A stretch of 47,057 nt of DNA from Steroidobacteraceae bacterium (GTDB lineage: Bacteria; Chloroflexota; Limnocylindria; QHBO01). Below, one piece after another: positions 18,078 through 32,698 of this stretch (position 1 is the stretch's first letter; each line of letters starts with the position of its first letter). The position numbers and the translations under genes were made by a program. The DNA is taken from positions 1 through 47,057 of the forward strand of contig JAICUY010000004.1 of assembly GCA_025935615.1 (NCBI GenBank), written 5' to 3'. The notes under the pieces are model-generated. The model worked only from the letters and a program-made list of their open reading frames with translations. It ran no database searches and was not told the origin of the DNA.

Positions 18078-19751
18078 ATGATCGCGACGGTTCCCGCCGG
18101 TCGGGTTGTCAGCCACGGCTCTGAGGTGGACGCTCTGGTCGCCTCGCTCGATCCCGAGCAGGCCGCGGCTGCCACGCTGCCCGATGGCCCGGCACAGATC
18201 ATCGCGCCGGCCGGCAGCGGCAAGACGACGACGCTCATCGCGCGCCTCGGGGTGCTCCTGGCGCGCGGTGTTCCCCCGGCGTCGATCCTGGTCGTCACCT
18301 TCAACCGTGAAGCGGCTCTCGAGCTGTCGGCGCGGATCGGCGTCCGGCTCACGCCGGTCGTCGCGGATGCCGCCCGGATCGAGGTGCGGACCCTCCACGC
18401 CCTGGCGCGCCGCATCCTGCTCGACGCGGGGATCGGCGCTGAGCTCGTCGCCGACCGGCTGCCGCTGCTGCGTGCCGCGCGCCGGCGCTGCCTCAGCGGT
18501 CGCCGCGACGACGCTCCACCCGTCCCCGACGCCGCGGCACTCGATACGATCGTCTCGGCCTGGAAGGTCGAAGGACGGTCTCCACCGGCCGATGCGCTGC
18601 CAGTCGTCCAGCAGTACGCGGCGCTGCTCGCAGCGCGCAACGCGGTCGATTTCGACGACCTGGTGGTGCGCTCGGTCGAGCTGCTTGCCTCGCGCACCGA
18701 GCTTCGAACGCGCTGGCAGTCGCGGTTTCGGCACGTGTGCGTCGACGAGTTCCAGGACGTGGATGCGGCGCAGCTGCGCCTGGTGCGGCTGCTGGCCGCT
18801 CCCGACGACAACCTGTTCGTGGTCGGCGACGACGACCAGACGATCTACGCCTGGCGCCTCGCCGACGTGCGTCGCATCCTCCATTTCGCCGATGACTATC
18901 CCGCAGCCCGACGGGTGCAGCTGGCGACGAACTACCGCTGCCCGTCGCCGGTCGTCGAGGTGTCGCGGCGGCTGATCGACATCAACCGCGAGCGGTTCGC
19001 GAAGCGAATCCAAGCCGCCCCGGCCGCCCTTGCCGACGCTGCGTCCGTCGTGAGCGTGGCCACGGCGTCGCCGGACTGGGCGGACGGCCTCGTCCGGCTG
19101 GCGGTTGCCGCGGCCGAGGCCGGTGGGCGCGCCTGCTTCCTGGCCCGGACCCGCAGCGAGCTCGGCCCGATCTCGGTGGCGCTGATCCGCGCCGGCGTGC
19201 CGCACGCGACCGCACTCCCCGCCCCGGCCGAGGCAGAACCGGTGGTGGCGCTGCTCGACGAACTGCGCAGGGTACCGTCCGCCACAGCGCCGTTCCATGC
19301 GCTGCTCCGGCTGCGCGCCGGCCGCGGCTGGCGCCGTGCCGACATGGACGACAATCTTGGCGACGACGACCACGCCGCCATCGACGCAGCCATGGGTTGG
19401 TCGGTCGGCTACGCGCGAACCGATCGGTTCCTCGAGGGCTATGACGCCGCGCGGGCTCGCCTGGCGGCGCTGCGCGATCCCACGGCGCCGATCGAGCTGG
19501 TCACGGTCCACGGCGCCAAGGGCCGCGAGTGGAATCTGGTCGTCATCCTCGGCTTCGAAGAAGAGCGCTTCCCGAACCGTCGTGCACTCGTCGACGCCGT
19601 GAATCCGGAACGTGCGCTCGAAGAGGAACGCCGGCTCGCGTACGTCGCCCTCACGCGAGCCACGCGGCAGCTCGTCCTCGCCTTCGACCCGGCTCGTCCG
19701 TCGCGCTTCCTGGCCGAGATGACGGCTACAGCCCCACCTCGGGCGCGATGA
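18078..19751 (+). CDS. UvrD/PcrA-like superfamily I ATP-dependent DNA helicase
   Basis: APAGSGKTTTLIAR, VDEFQDVD, GDDDQTIYAWR, NYRCPSPVV, VTVHGAKGREWNLVVI, RLAYVALTRA motifs. Confidence 0.95.
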   Translation: MIATVPAGRVVSHGSEVDALVASLDPEQAAAATLPDGPAQIIAPAGSGKTTTLIARLGVLLARGVPPASILVVTFNREAALELSARIGVRLTPVVADAARIEVRTLHALARRILLDAGIGAELVADRLPLLRAARRRCLSGRRDDAPPVPDAAALDTIVSAWKVEGRSPPADALPVVQQYAALLAARNAVDFDDLVVRSVELLASRTELRTRWQSRFRHVCVDEFQDVDAAQLRLVRLLAAPDDNLFVVGDDDQTIYAWRLADVRRILHFADDYPAARRVQLATNYRCPSPVVEVSRRLIDINRERFAKRIQAAPAALADAASVVSVATASPDWADGLVRLAVAAAEAGGRACFLARTRSELGPISVALIRAGVPHATALPAPAEAEPVVALLDELRRVPSATAPFHALLRLRAGRGWRRADMDDNLGDDDHAAIDAAMGWSVGYARTDRFLEGYDAARARLAALRDPTAPIELVTVHGAKGREWNLVVILGFEEERFPNRRALVDAVNPERALEEERRLAYVALTRATRQLVLAFDPARPSRFLAEMTATAPPRAR

Positions 19752-20289
19752 CGGACAGGTATCGGACCATGCGCGCCACGTGGTCGTCGAAGGCGAGCCC
19801 GATCTCGTCGGCACCGGCCAGCAGCATCTCGCGCGGCACCGCCCGCGCGAAGGCCTTGTCCTTCATTCGCTTGCGGACGTTGGCGGGCTCGACATCGGAC
19901 AGCTTCTTGGAGGGACGCATCAGGGCGACGGCCACCAGGAACCCGGCGAGCTCGTCACAGGCGTAGACCAGGTGGTCGAGGCGGCTCTGGCGCGGGATGC
20001 CGATCGCGTCGTTGTGCGACCGCACGGCGTGGACCACCTCCGGCTCGTAGCCACGCCGCTCGAGCTCGTCCGCGCCGATCGCGCCGTGGGTGGCCGGGTC
20101 CGGATGGCGCTCGTAGTCGACGTCGTGGAGCAGGCCCGCGATCCCCCAGCGCTCGACCGTCGCGGCCTCCAATCCGTCGTCGGCCGCGTAGCCGCGGACG
20201 CCGGCTTCCACCAGCAGCCCGTGCTTGCGCAGCGACGGGTTCTCGTTCCACTCCTCGAGAAGCGCCAGCGCTTCGTCTCGCGTCGGCAT
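19726..20289 (-). CDS. HD domain-containing phosphohydrolase
   Basis: GIAGLLHDVDYERHPDPATHG, VVHAVRSHND; converges with the helicase, 26-bp overlap. Confidence 0.88.
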   Translation of the reverse strand: MPTRDEALALLEEWNENPSLRKHGLLVEAGVRGYAADDGLEAATVERWGIAGLLHDVDYERHPDPATHGAIGADELERRGYEPEVVHAVRSHNDAIGIPRQSRLDHLVYACDELAGFLVAVALMRPSKKLSDVEPANVRKRMKDKAFARAVPREMLLAGADEIGLAFDDHVARMVRYLSVIAPEVGL

Positions 20290-20292
20290 GGC

Positions 20293-23214
<2,922 letters not shown>

Positions 23215-23220
23215 CGGTCC

Positions 23221-23226
23221 ATTCTA
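23221..23226 (-). promoter_or_regulatory. candidate -10 box TAGAAT of uvrA
   Basis: TAGAAT-N6-ATG. Confidence 0.5.
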
Positions 23227-23237
23227 CCAGACCGATA

Positions 23238-23251
23238 CGAACGCCTGTTCG
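23238..23251 (-). promoter_or_regulatory. LexA/SOS-box-like palindrome upstream of uvrA
   Basis: Minus-strand CGAACAGGCGTTCG, 13/14 to the Gram-positive (Cheo-type) consensus CGAACRNRYGTTYC, over the expected -35 position of the uvrA promoter. Confidence 0.65.
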
Positions 23252-23384
23252 ATTTCCACGCCAATTCCCGCACGATTTGGCGGATGAGTGCGGTCGTGTG
23301 CGGACCTGCGCAGTTGGCGCGCCGGCTGGCAACCGGCATGCTTTGCCCAGTACCTCGGTAGTACCAATGGGGCAGGCACACGCA

Positions 23385-23636
23385 ATGATCTCGGTGGCAG
23401 TCAGGGGCTACGGCATCGTCATCTGGGACGAGGAGCAGGGATGGCGCACCTTCAGCGCCAGCGAATCGATGTCGGCGGTGCTTGCCTCGCGGGTCGAGAT
23501 GGCCCTCTCGGGACTCCAAGTCGATACCGAGGACGACGTCGCCGGCGCCCTGCTTTCGCTTCCCGATGCCCACCTGCTGGCGCGCAGCTGCGAGCACGGT
23601 CCCGGCGGCTGCGACGACGAGATCGGCCTGAACTAG
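23385..23636 (+). CDS. small hypothetical protein (~83 aa)
   Basis: ORF MISVAVRGYGIVIWDEEQGWRTFSASESMSAVLASRVEMALSGLQVDTEDDVAGALLSLPDAHLLARSC; no confident family; alternative start 23367. Confidence 0.5.
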   Translation: MISVAVRGYGIVIWDEEQGWRTFSASESMSAVLASRVEMALSGLQVDTEDDVAGALLSLPDAHLLARSCEHGPGGCDDEIGLN

Positions 23637-24265
23637 TACACCAGCGGGTCGTAGTCGCTGGCCACGAAGGTGTTGCGGCAGCGGTCCTCGCGCTCCGGCA
23701 CGCAGTCGGCGGCCGTCGCGTCGTCGAAATGACCCACGAACACGAGCTGCTCCATGGCCGCCGTCCCGCTGCCGATGGGCGTCGCCGGCGGGAACGCCTC
23801 ACCCGTCGGTGACGACAGCCTGATCCCCTGCGCTTCGAGCTGCTGCTGCGACATGCCCGGCGTCGGACGGTCGGCCAGCACGACGCGCAGCGGGCAGTCG
23901 CGCTGCAGCCATGCGACCGAGGCGTCAGCTCCGCCGGTGTCGCCCTGACAGGCCTTGTCGACGGTCACGAACCAGCCGACCAGGCGCAGCTCGTGATCGC
24001 CGAACCGCTCGGCCGGCGCGGTTCCCGAGGTCAGTACGTCGTCCACGCTGACGCGCTGCAGGTCGGGCCGCGTCGGCAGGAAGCTGCTGACCACCATCAG
24101 CGCGAAGACCAGCAGCCCGACACCGACCACCACGGCGGTCCATAGCAGTCGTTCACGGCCCTGCTCGGTGCGTGGCGTGGCAGCCAGGCTGTCGTGCTCG
24201 ACCGGCTCGTCGTGCGTCACAGGCTCGACCACCGCTCGGCGAGCCGCGCCATCCCCTGCCGCCAC
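23633..24265 (-). CDS. hypothetical membrane-anchored protein
   Basis: Single TM near N-terminus (LLWTAVVVGVGLLVFALMVVSSF) and extracytoplasmic domain with several cysteines. Confidence 0.7.
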   Translation of the reverse strand: MAAGDGAARRAVVEPVTHDEPVEHDSLAATPRTEQGRERLLWTAVVVGVGLLVFALMVVSSFLPTRPDLQRVSVDDVLTSGTAPAERFGDHELRLVGWFVTVDKACQGDTGGADASVAWLQRDCPLRVVLADRPTPGMSQQQLEAQGIRLSSPTGEAFPPATPIGSGTAAMEQLVFVGHFDDATAADCVPEREDRCRNTFVASDYDPLVY

Positions 24266-24858
24266 AGCCCGCAGTGCCCGTCATCGTTGAGCCAGGTCGA
24301 CGCGCCCGATGGATGCGGCAGGCACAGGACCGCTGCGCCCGGCGCCGCATCCCAGCTCAGCTCGCGCCCCACCAATCCCTCCAGTCTCGCCCGTGGACCG
24401 AAGGCGAACCGATGCGCCAGCCCGCCCACCAGCAGCACCAGCCTCGGCTCGACCAGGCGCAGCTCGTCGAGCAGGATCGGCCCCCAGCGCACGATCTCGG
24501 CACGCGACGGTGGCCGGTCGACCGATGCGTCCGGCGCGCGACCGGGGTAGCACTTACCGACCGAGGTGACGTACCAGCGCTGCCGGAAATCGTCGACGTC
24601 GATCCCCGCCAGTCCGAGCCAGCCGACGAGTCGCTTGCCCGCGTCCCAGGCGAAGGGCACGCCGGTCTCGATCTCGCGCCAGCCGGGCGCCTGCCCGATG
24701 AGCATGGCCTGCTCGGTGCCGTCCCCTGACAGCACCGGCGCCTGCCCGTCGCAGCCGGGCATCGCGTCCTGCAGCGCGCGCAGCGGCGTGCCGAGCGGGG
24801 CGCGGCGGGGCTCGCCGACGATCCATACGCCGCTGTGGCGGATCCGTTTCGGCGACAC
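24217..24858 (-). CDS. uracil-DNA glycosylase superfamily protein
   Basis: MLIGQAPGWREIETGVPFAWDAGKRL, YVTSVGKCYPGR, VLLVGGLA, CLPHPSGAS; likely GTG start. Confidence 0.82.
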   Translation of the reverse strand: MSPKRIRHSGVWIVGEPRRAPLGTPLRALQDAMPGCDGQAPVLSGDGTEQAMLIGQAPGWREIETGVPFAWDAGKRLVGWLGLAGIDVDDFRQRWYVTSVGKCYPGRAPDASVDRPPSRAEIVRWGPILLDELRLVEPRLVLLVGGLAHRFAFGPRARLEGLVGRELSWDAAPGAAVLCLPHPSGASTWLNDDGHCGLWRQGMARLAERWSSL

Positions 24859-24887
24859 GCCGTCGAGATCCCGGGACGATGGCGTCG

Positions 24888-25499
24888 TCAGCCGCCGTCC
24901 TCGCCACCGCGCAGCCTGTCCACGGCGCGCAGGTCGTCGGCGATCGCCAGGCGCAGCATCCGACGCACGCCGTCGGCGGTCGAGCCGGCGGCGGCCAGCG
25001 CATCGGTCAGGGCCTGGCGGGTCGCGTACAGCCGGTCGACCGGATCGGCCCCGTCGTCGGGGACCTGGCTGCCCAGCGCGCCGACAAAGGCAACGTCCTG
25101 ATCGGCGATCCGGTCGAGGTCCTCGGCCGCCGCCTCGGGTCCGCAGGCATCGAGGGCGTCCGCCAGCTCCTCGCGGGCGAGCTCGAGCCACCGGAGGAAC
25201 TGCTCGTACTCGGTGTCCGAGGGCGGCAGCTCGTCGAGCGAGAACGCAGCGCGCGCATCGGGCGTGGCAGCCGCGCGCTCGACCTCGTACCAGTTGTCGC
25301 CGACGAACTCGGCTGCCTCCTCACCGGCCGACCGCAGCCAGCTCGTGAAGCGCGCCACGCGGCGCGGGATGGCCGCCACCGCATCGGTATCCGAGGAGGC
25401 GAAGGTGGCGCAGCCGGGAAGCTCGGCGGCGTAGGCCGCGAAGCCACCGCCGGGAAGGTCGGTCTCGACGAAGACGGCGTGCGGCATGGTGCCCGCCAT
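24888..25499 (-). CDS. hypothetical protein, possible HicB-like N-terminal segment
   Basis: FVETDLPGGGFAAYAAELPGCATFASSDTDAVAAIPRRV resembles HicB-like strand-turn patterns; alpha-helical C-terminus; start 25499 or 25487. Confidence 0.55.
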   Translation of the reverse strand: MAGTMPHAVFVETDLPGGGFAAYAAELPGCATFASSDTDAVAAIPRRVARFTSWLRSAGEEAAEFVGDNWYEVERAAATPDARAAFSLDELPPSDTEYEQFLRWLELAREELADALDACGPEAAAEDLDRIADQDVAFVGALGSQVPDDGADPVDRLYATRQALTDALAAAGSTADGVRRMLRLAIADDLRAVDRLRGGEDGG

Positions 25500-25503
25500 G
25501 GAA

Positions 25504-27633
<2,130 letters not shown>

Positions 27634-27643
27634 GGGTCGTTCG

Positions 27644-27649
27644 ATTCTA
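27644..27649 (-). promoter_or_regulatory. candidate -10 box TAGAAT of uvrB
   Basis: TAGAAT-N10-ATG. Confidence 0.45.
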
Positions 27650-27684
27650 GCCGTGCGCCTCTCCCACGTGGCCCTCGCGCTCCA

Positions 27685-27730
27685 TCGGTACCGACGCACG
27701 AGTACCCCAAGCGGCCTATATCGGTACCGA
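27685..27730. repeat. two identical 10-bp palindromes TCGGTACCGA in the uvrB/tadE-like divergent intergenic region
   Basis: TCGGTACCGA at 27685-27694 and 27721-27730. Confidence 0.7.
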
Positions 27731-27782
27731 CCGCCCATTTCTATCCTCGCGGCGAGTCCTGGTTTGCCCGTTGCGGAGTCGC

Positions 27783-28406
27783 ATGCGCACCTTCTTTCAG
27801 CCCGTCCCGCGCTACCCGCTGAGCGCCTCGCCGCGCGCTCGGCTGCCGCGACGCGCCTCGGTCCGCGGCCAGGCCATGGTCGAGTTCGCCGCCGTGCTCC
27901 TTCCGGTGCTGCTGCTCGTGGTCGGCATCATCCAGTTCGGCCTGCTGTTCGGCGCGAACGTGACGCTCACCAACGCCGCGCGCGAGGGCGCGCGGGCCGG
28001 CACGGTGGAGGTCTACAACCCGACCGTCAGCCGGGCCGAGAACGACCAAGACCGATGCACCGCGATCCTGGCCGCCGCCAAGAACGAGTTCGGCCTGCTC
28101 AGCGACGGCGCGCCTCACTTCAGCGCCACCAGCCCCTGCCCGCTCACGGCGGGAAGCGCCGACGGCAGCACATGGACCAACGGGGACCTGCTGATCCGAT
28201 ACTGCGACCACGTCACCACGCCCGATGGCGACTGCCCCGACTCGACCGATCCGGACACGGCCTGCGGCGCCGACAGCCGCGAGGGCTGCCTGGTCCGCGT
28301 CGAGCTCAGCTATCGGTCGGACATCATCGTGCCGTTCATCGGGCCGCTCCTCGGCGGCGGCAGCCTCTTCGGACAGCACTCCAGCGCGACCATGGTGGTC
28401 AACTGA
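27783..28406 (+). CDS. TadE-like pilus assembly protein
   Basis: [46 protein letters not shown], typical TadE N-terminal helix. Confidence 0.88.
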   Translation: MRTFFQPVPRYPLSASPRARLPRRASVRGQAMVEFAAVLLPVLLLVVGIIQFGLLFGANVTLTNAAREGARAGTVEVYNPTVSRAENDQDRCTAILAAAKNEFGLLSDGAPHFSATSPCPLTAGSADGSTWTNGDLLIRYCDHVTTPDGDCPDSTDPDTACGADSREGCLVRVELSYRSDIIVPFIGPLLGGGSLFGQHSSATMVVN

Positions 28407-30349
28407 TGCTGCCCATGCGCCGCTGGGCGGCCGGGACCACCGGCGGGCAGGTGCTCGTCATCTTCGCGCTGCTGATCGTCGTCCTGCTTGGCGCCACCGC
28501 CTTCACCGTTGACTTCGGCCGGCAGCTCGCCGAGCGCCGGCACATTCAGAACGCGGCCGATGCCGCGGCCCTGGCCGGCTGCCGCTCGCTGACCGAGGGC
28601 GACTCCGATGCCACGGCTGCCACCAACGCGCGTGCCATGGCGCTCATCAACATCGAGGGATCGCCGGCCAGCGGGCGCGCCTCGATCGCGTCCGACGCGG
28701 CACGCGAATATGAGGACGGGCACCTCGGCGACCCCGCCTACCTGACCAGCGGCGTGATCGTCAGCGGCAACAGCGTTCGCGTCGCGATCAGCTCGGCGGT
28801 CGATACGACGTTCGGCCGCGTCCTGGGCATCTCTCAGCTCGGCACCAGCGCGCGAGCGCGATGCCAGCTCCAGGGCTCGCCGGCGGTGCCGCTGGTGGCC
28901 AGCCGCTACGCCAACCCGCCGGGGCCAGGGGCCGGCTTCGTCGACCGCATGGCGACCGAGGCGACCAGCGGCAACGGCGTCATGACGCCCAGCGACCCGC
29001 GGGGATACGACGCGCCGAACCGGATGGCCGCGACAGAAATCGAACCCGGGCCGCTCTTCGAGCTGTACGGCACCAACAGCAAGGCCACCAACGCTTCCGA
29101 TTTCCGCGGCTTCGTGGCGCTCGACGTGCGCGACTTCGAGGATCCGACGGCGCGCGACTACTACAACGGGGTGACCTCGGACGACAATGAGCAGACGCTC
29201 AAGGACGTCGAATCGGCGTACTTCGCCGACGGCTACGATGGTCCGCCACTGCCTGCGGTGAGCGACCCCGCGACCGGCGCGACCCAGCTTGGCGTCCTGT
29301 CAGGGCACAACACCTCGTTCGTCGTACAGGAGTTCGACAAGGCGTACGAGGACGGCGACCGGCTCCTGCTCGGCGTCTACGACGGGACGGTCAAGGAGGT
29401 TCCCGACTTCTCGATCTCGCCGCCGTCGGCAGCGATCGTGATCCCGCAGACGACCAGTACGCCGGTGGACGGCCCGTCGTTCAGCGTGTCGCGCAACCAG
29501 AATTTCAGCGCGCAGGTGGCGCTCAGCCTGCTCGGCGACGCGGATGCCAGCAACCCCGCGTATGACCTCGTCCCCGATCCGTCGGTCAACCCGCCGGTCG
29601 CCGGCGACATAAGCGAGCCGCCGCTGTGGTCCAGCACCACCGTCGCGCCCGACAAGAACGGCACCACCGTCACCATGCCGGGCCTGCAGAGCACTGCCGT
29701 CCCGAAAGGCATCTACACCGTCTGGCTCGAGGGCGAGTCGAACGGCACGCCGGTGCAGCGCCGCCGCTACCCGGTGGCGGTGCAGGTGGGCGGCGCGGTT
29801 CGCGACTTCAGCCTCAAGAACTCGATCCTGACCGGATCGACGGACACGGTCAGCGGCACCATCGACCTGCCGGTGTACGTCTCGACCCGCAACTCCGGGT
29901 CGAGCCAGTGGAACACCACCAACCCGGTGACGCTGAGCTGGGACAGCGGGTCGTTCAGCGACTGCAGCCTGCACCCGGTCTCGCTGGGCACGGCCAGCAT
30001 CACCTTCGACACAACGTCGGTCGTGCCGTCGTCAGCCGGCAATGGCGCGCCGGCCACGCTCAGCATCAACACCGGCACGCTGCCCGCCGGCTGCTACGCC
30101 TTCACGCTGCGCGGCACCGGCACCAACGGTGACGGCGAGCCGGTCACCCACCTCCGGACGGTCACCTTCAACGTCGCGACCGATGCGTCGACCGGCCAGT
30201 ACATCGACATCATCGGCTACGGCGTCTTCCAGGTCGATCACGCCGACGCCAACAGCATCTTCGTCAGGGCGGTCTCGGGCGTCTTCGCCGACCCGAGCGC
30301 CCTCGAGCTGCGCAGAGCCCAGGAACCTCGCCTCGTCCCCTGGACGTAG
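28406..30349 (+). CDS. TadG-like pilus assembly protein with long extracytoplasmic beta-rich region
   Basis: GGQVLVIFALLIVVLLGATAFTVDFGRQLAERRHIQNAADAAALAG; ATGA overlap with the TadE-like gene. Confidence 0.85.
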   Translation: MLPMRRWAAGTTGGQVLVIFALLIVVLLGATAFTVDFGRQLAERRHIQNAADAAALAGCRSLTEGDSDATAATNARAMALINIEGSPASGRASIASDAAREYEDGHLGDPAYLTSGVIVSGNSVRVAISSAVDTTFGRVLGISQLGTSARARCQLQGSPAVPLVASRYANPPGPGAGFVDRMATEATSGNGVMTPSDPRGYDAPNRMAATEIEPGPLFELYGTNSKATNASDFRGFVALDVRDFEDPTARDYYNGVTSDDNEQTLKDVESAYFADGYDGPPLPAVSDPATGATQLGVLSGHNTSFVVQEFDKAYEDGDRLLLGVYDGTVKEVPDFSISPPSAAIVIPQTTSTPVDGPSFSVSRNQNFSAQVALSLLGDADASNPAYDLVPDPSVNPPVAGDISEPPLWSSTTVAPDKNGTTVTMPGLQSTAVPKGIYTVWLEGESNGTPVQRRRYPVAVQVGGAVRDFSLKNSILTGSTDTVSGTIDLPVYVSTRNSGSSQWNTTNPVTLSWDSGSFSDCSLHPVSLGTASITFDTTSVVPSSAGNGAPATLSINTGTLPAGCYAFTLRGTGTNGDGEPVTHLRTVTFNVATDASTGQYIDIIGYGVFQVDHADANSIFVRAVSGVFADPSALELRRAQEPRLVPWT

Positions 30350-30373
30350 GCCGCACAAGGAGAACTACCCCTC

Positions 30374-31198
30374 GTGGAACTCGAGTACTCGGACAAGAAC
30401 AGCAAGCGCTCCAAGCTCTACATCGCGGTAGGGCTGGTGATCGCGCTCATCGTCGGGGGGCTCGTCTTCGTGGCCCTGCGCTTCAGCAACATCGGATCGG
30501 GCGAGACGGCCGTCGAGGAGCGCCAGGTGGTCGTCGCCGCGCGTTCCATCGCCAGCCGCAAGCCGATCGAGGAGGGCGACCTGGTGATGCGCACCGTCGC
30601 CGCCGACCCAACCAACGCGACCGCCTTCGCCCGCATCGACGAGGTGCTGGGCCGGATCACCGGCGTACCGATCGCGCCCGGCCAGCTGGTGACGCCAAAC
30701 GTGCTGGCATCGACGACGTCGGGACAGGCGTACTCCATCCTCGAGGCGGGACAGGAGTTCGATCCCAACGGCCCGCCGCTCCGTGCGGTATCGGTCAATG
30801 TCGGCGACGACAAGGCGGTCGCCGGCACGCTGCAGCCGGGCCAGACCGTCGACCTGATCGTGACCCTCAACGTCAACCCGCTGGCCGGGAAGAAGGCGCA
30901 GACCGTGGCGGCCCAGGCCGGCGACCCGATCGCCGGGCCGTCCACCAAGGTGACGCTGCAGAAGGTCACCATCCTCGCCCGCAACGGCGGCAGCTACATC
31001 CTGCGCACCGATCTGACGACCGCGGAGAAAATCATCGAGCTGACGGCCGCGGGCGGGCAGTTCGCCATGGTCCTGCGCCCGGAGCCGGACGACCGGGTCG
31101 CGGACACCCCGGGGTCGACCCTCGACCAGCTGATCGAGGAGTTCGGCTTCCCGCCGCCGCGCGTGGCCGAGATCTCAGACCAGCAGGCGCGACCTTAG
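30374..31198 (+). CDS. Flp pilus assembly protein CpaB (SAF domain)
   Basis: N-terminal TM, VVVAARSIASRKPIEEGDLVMR SAF-like segment, PIAPGQLV, RAVSVNVGDDKAVAGTLQPGQTVDLIVTL. Confidence 0.88.
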   Translation: MELEYSDKNSKRSKLYIAVGLVIALIVGGLVFVALRFSNIGSGETAVEERQVVVAARSIASRKPIEEGDLVMRTVAADPTNATAFARIDEVLGRITGVPIAPGQLVTPNVLASTTSGQAYSILEAGQEFDPNGPPLRAVSVNVGDDKAVAGTLQPGQTVDLIVTLNVNPLAGKKAQTVAAQAGDPIAGPSTKVTLQKVTILARNGGSYILRTDLTTAEKIIELTAAGGQFAMVLRPEPDDRVADTPGSTLDQLIEEFGFPPPRVAEISDQQARP

Positions 31199-31776
31199 TC
31201 CACAGTTCTCCCGAGGAGCGCGGCGAGCGCGGCGGCCACCTGCCGCCGCGTCTCGTCGAGCGTGCCCCGGTTGTCGATCACCACGTCGGCGCGCGCGGCC
31301 TTCTCCTCCTGCGACGATTGCGCAGCGAGCCGCCGTCGTACCGCCGCCGCATCCATGCCCCGCGACGCCGCCAGGCGCCGGACCGCCTCGTCCTCGTCAC
31401 AGATCACCGCCCAGCTCTCATCGAGGGCATCGTTCAGCGGCGACTCGAACAGCTTGATGACCTCCACAGCCGCGACCTCGACACCACCCTCGGCCAGCTC
31501 GGCAAGGCGCTCACGGACGGCGTCGCGGACGCGGGGATGGAGGATCGCCTCGAGGACGCGGAGCGCCGCCTCGTCGGCGAAGACGATCTCGCCCAGGCGT
31601 CGCGCGTCGATCGTCCCGAAGCGGCGCTCGATGGCCCGGCGCGCATCGGCGTCGTTCTGCCGGATCTGGCGCGCCAGCGCATCCGCGTCGATCGTCGCCG
31701 CGCCGAGCTCGCGGAGCATCCCGGCCACGCTGGACTTGCCGCAGCCGATGTTGCCGGTGAGGCCGATCACCTTCAT
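31195..31776 (-). CDS. coaE: dephospho-CoA kinase
   Basis: MKVIGLTGNIGCGKSSVAGML, IDADALAR motifs. Confidence 0.95.
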   Translation of the reverse strand: MKVIGLTGNIGCGKSSVAGMLRELGAATIDADALARQIRQNDADARRAIERRFGTIDARRLGEIVFADEAALRVLEAILHPRVRDAVRERLAELAEGGVEVAAVEVIKLFESPLNDALDESWAVICDEDEAVRRLAASRGMDAAAVRRRLAAQSSQEEKAARADVVIDNRGTLDETRRQVAAALAALLGRTVD

Positions 31777-32666
31777 CGGTCAGGCGGCCCGCCGAATGGC
31801 TGGCAGTGCGCGCAGAAGTGGGTGCTGCGCTGCCCGACAACGATGCGGCTGATGGGCCGGCCGCAACGCAGGCATGGCTCGTCGGTCCGCCGGTAGACCT
31901 TCAGCCGCTCGGCGTTGGCACCCGGCTCACCGTCCGCTCCGACATAGTCGCTGAAGCTGGCGCCTCGGTTGCGCACTCCCTGGCGCAAGACCGACCGGAT
32001 CGACCGATGCAGCCGCCGCACCTCCTCGTCGCTCAGCGAGTCTGCCGGCCGCAGGGGATGCAGGCGCGCGCGCCACAGCGCCTCGTCGGCGTAGATGTTG
32101 CCGATGCCCGCGACGAACGACTGGTCGAGCAGGAGCGTCTTCAGGCGCGCGCGGCGTCCCCGCAACCGCTCCCGGAGCCGATCGCTGCTGAAGGCAGCGG
32201 CGAGTGGCTCCGGCCCGTGGCGCGCGAAGACATCGCCGACCCGCTCGCGCAACCTCGCGGGCCCCTTTCGCCGTGCCGCGCGCTGGCGCAGCCCGCCGCC
32301 CTGCCACAGCCCGATCCGACCGAACTTGCGCACGTCGCGATAGCGCAGCTCGCGGCCGTCGGCGAGGGTGAAGATGACGCGGGCATACGGATCGGGCGCC
32401 GTTCCCGGCGGGCTCACGATCAGCGCGCCGGTCATGCGCAAAGCGACGGTCAGCACGCGGCCGTCCGCAAGGTGAATGAGCACCGTCTTCGCCCGGCGCC
32501 CGACCCGATCGATTCGGGCACCGCGCAGCTCGACCACGAACCGTTCGGGCGGCTGCGGATGGACAATCGTGCGCTCCCATGCGACGGCGGCATCGACGAT
32601 AGTCGCGCCGGCGACCCAGCGCTGCAGGTCGCGGGCGACGGTCTCGACCTCGGGGAGCTCCGGCAT
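31773..32666 (-). CDS. mutM: formamidopyrimidine-DNA glycosylase
   Basis: MPELPEVETVARDLQRWV; LLLDQSFVAGIGNIYADEALW; C-terminal zinc finger CLRCGRPISRIVVGQRSTHFCAHCQ. Confidence 0.97.
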   Translation of the reverse strand: MPELPEVETVARDLQRWVAGATIVDAAVAWERTIVHPQPPERFVVELRGARIDRVGRRAKTVLIHLADGRVLTVALRMTGALIVSPPGTAPDPYARVIFTLADGRELRYRDVRKFGRIGLWQGGGLRQRAARRKGPARLRERVGDVFARHGPEPLAAAFSSDRLRERLRGRRARLKTLLLDQSFVAGIGNIYADEALWRARLHPLRPADSLSDEEVRRLHRSIRSVLRQGVRNRGASFSDYVGADGEPGANAERLKVYRRTDEPCLRCGRPISRIVVGQRSTHFCAHCQPFGGPPDR

Positions 32667-32698
32667 GGCGAGGAGTCTGCCGCATCGGCGCCGGGCGG

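Noticed and set aside
19395-19415. GAACCGATCGGTTC palindrome in the helicase gene as an SOS box
   Set aside because: Half-site spacing is 6 rather than the 4 bp of GAAC-N4-GTTC, and it lies inside coding sequence; counted only as an ACCGAT-rich palindrome.
24888-25499. HicAB toxin-antitoxin system
   Set aside because: No HicA-like partner beside it and the protein is much longer than a HicB antitoxin.
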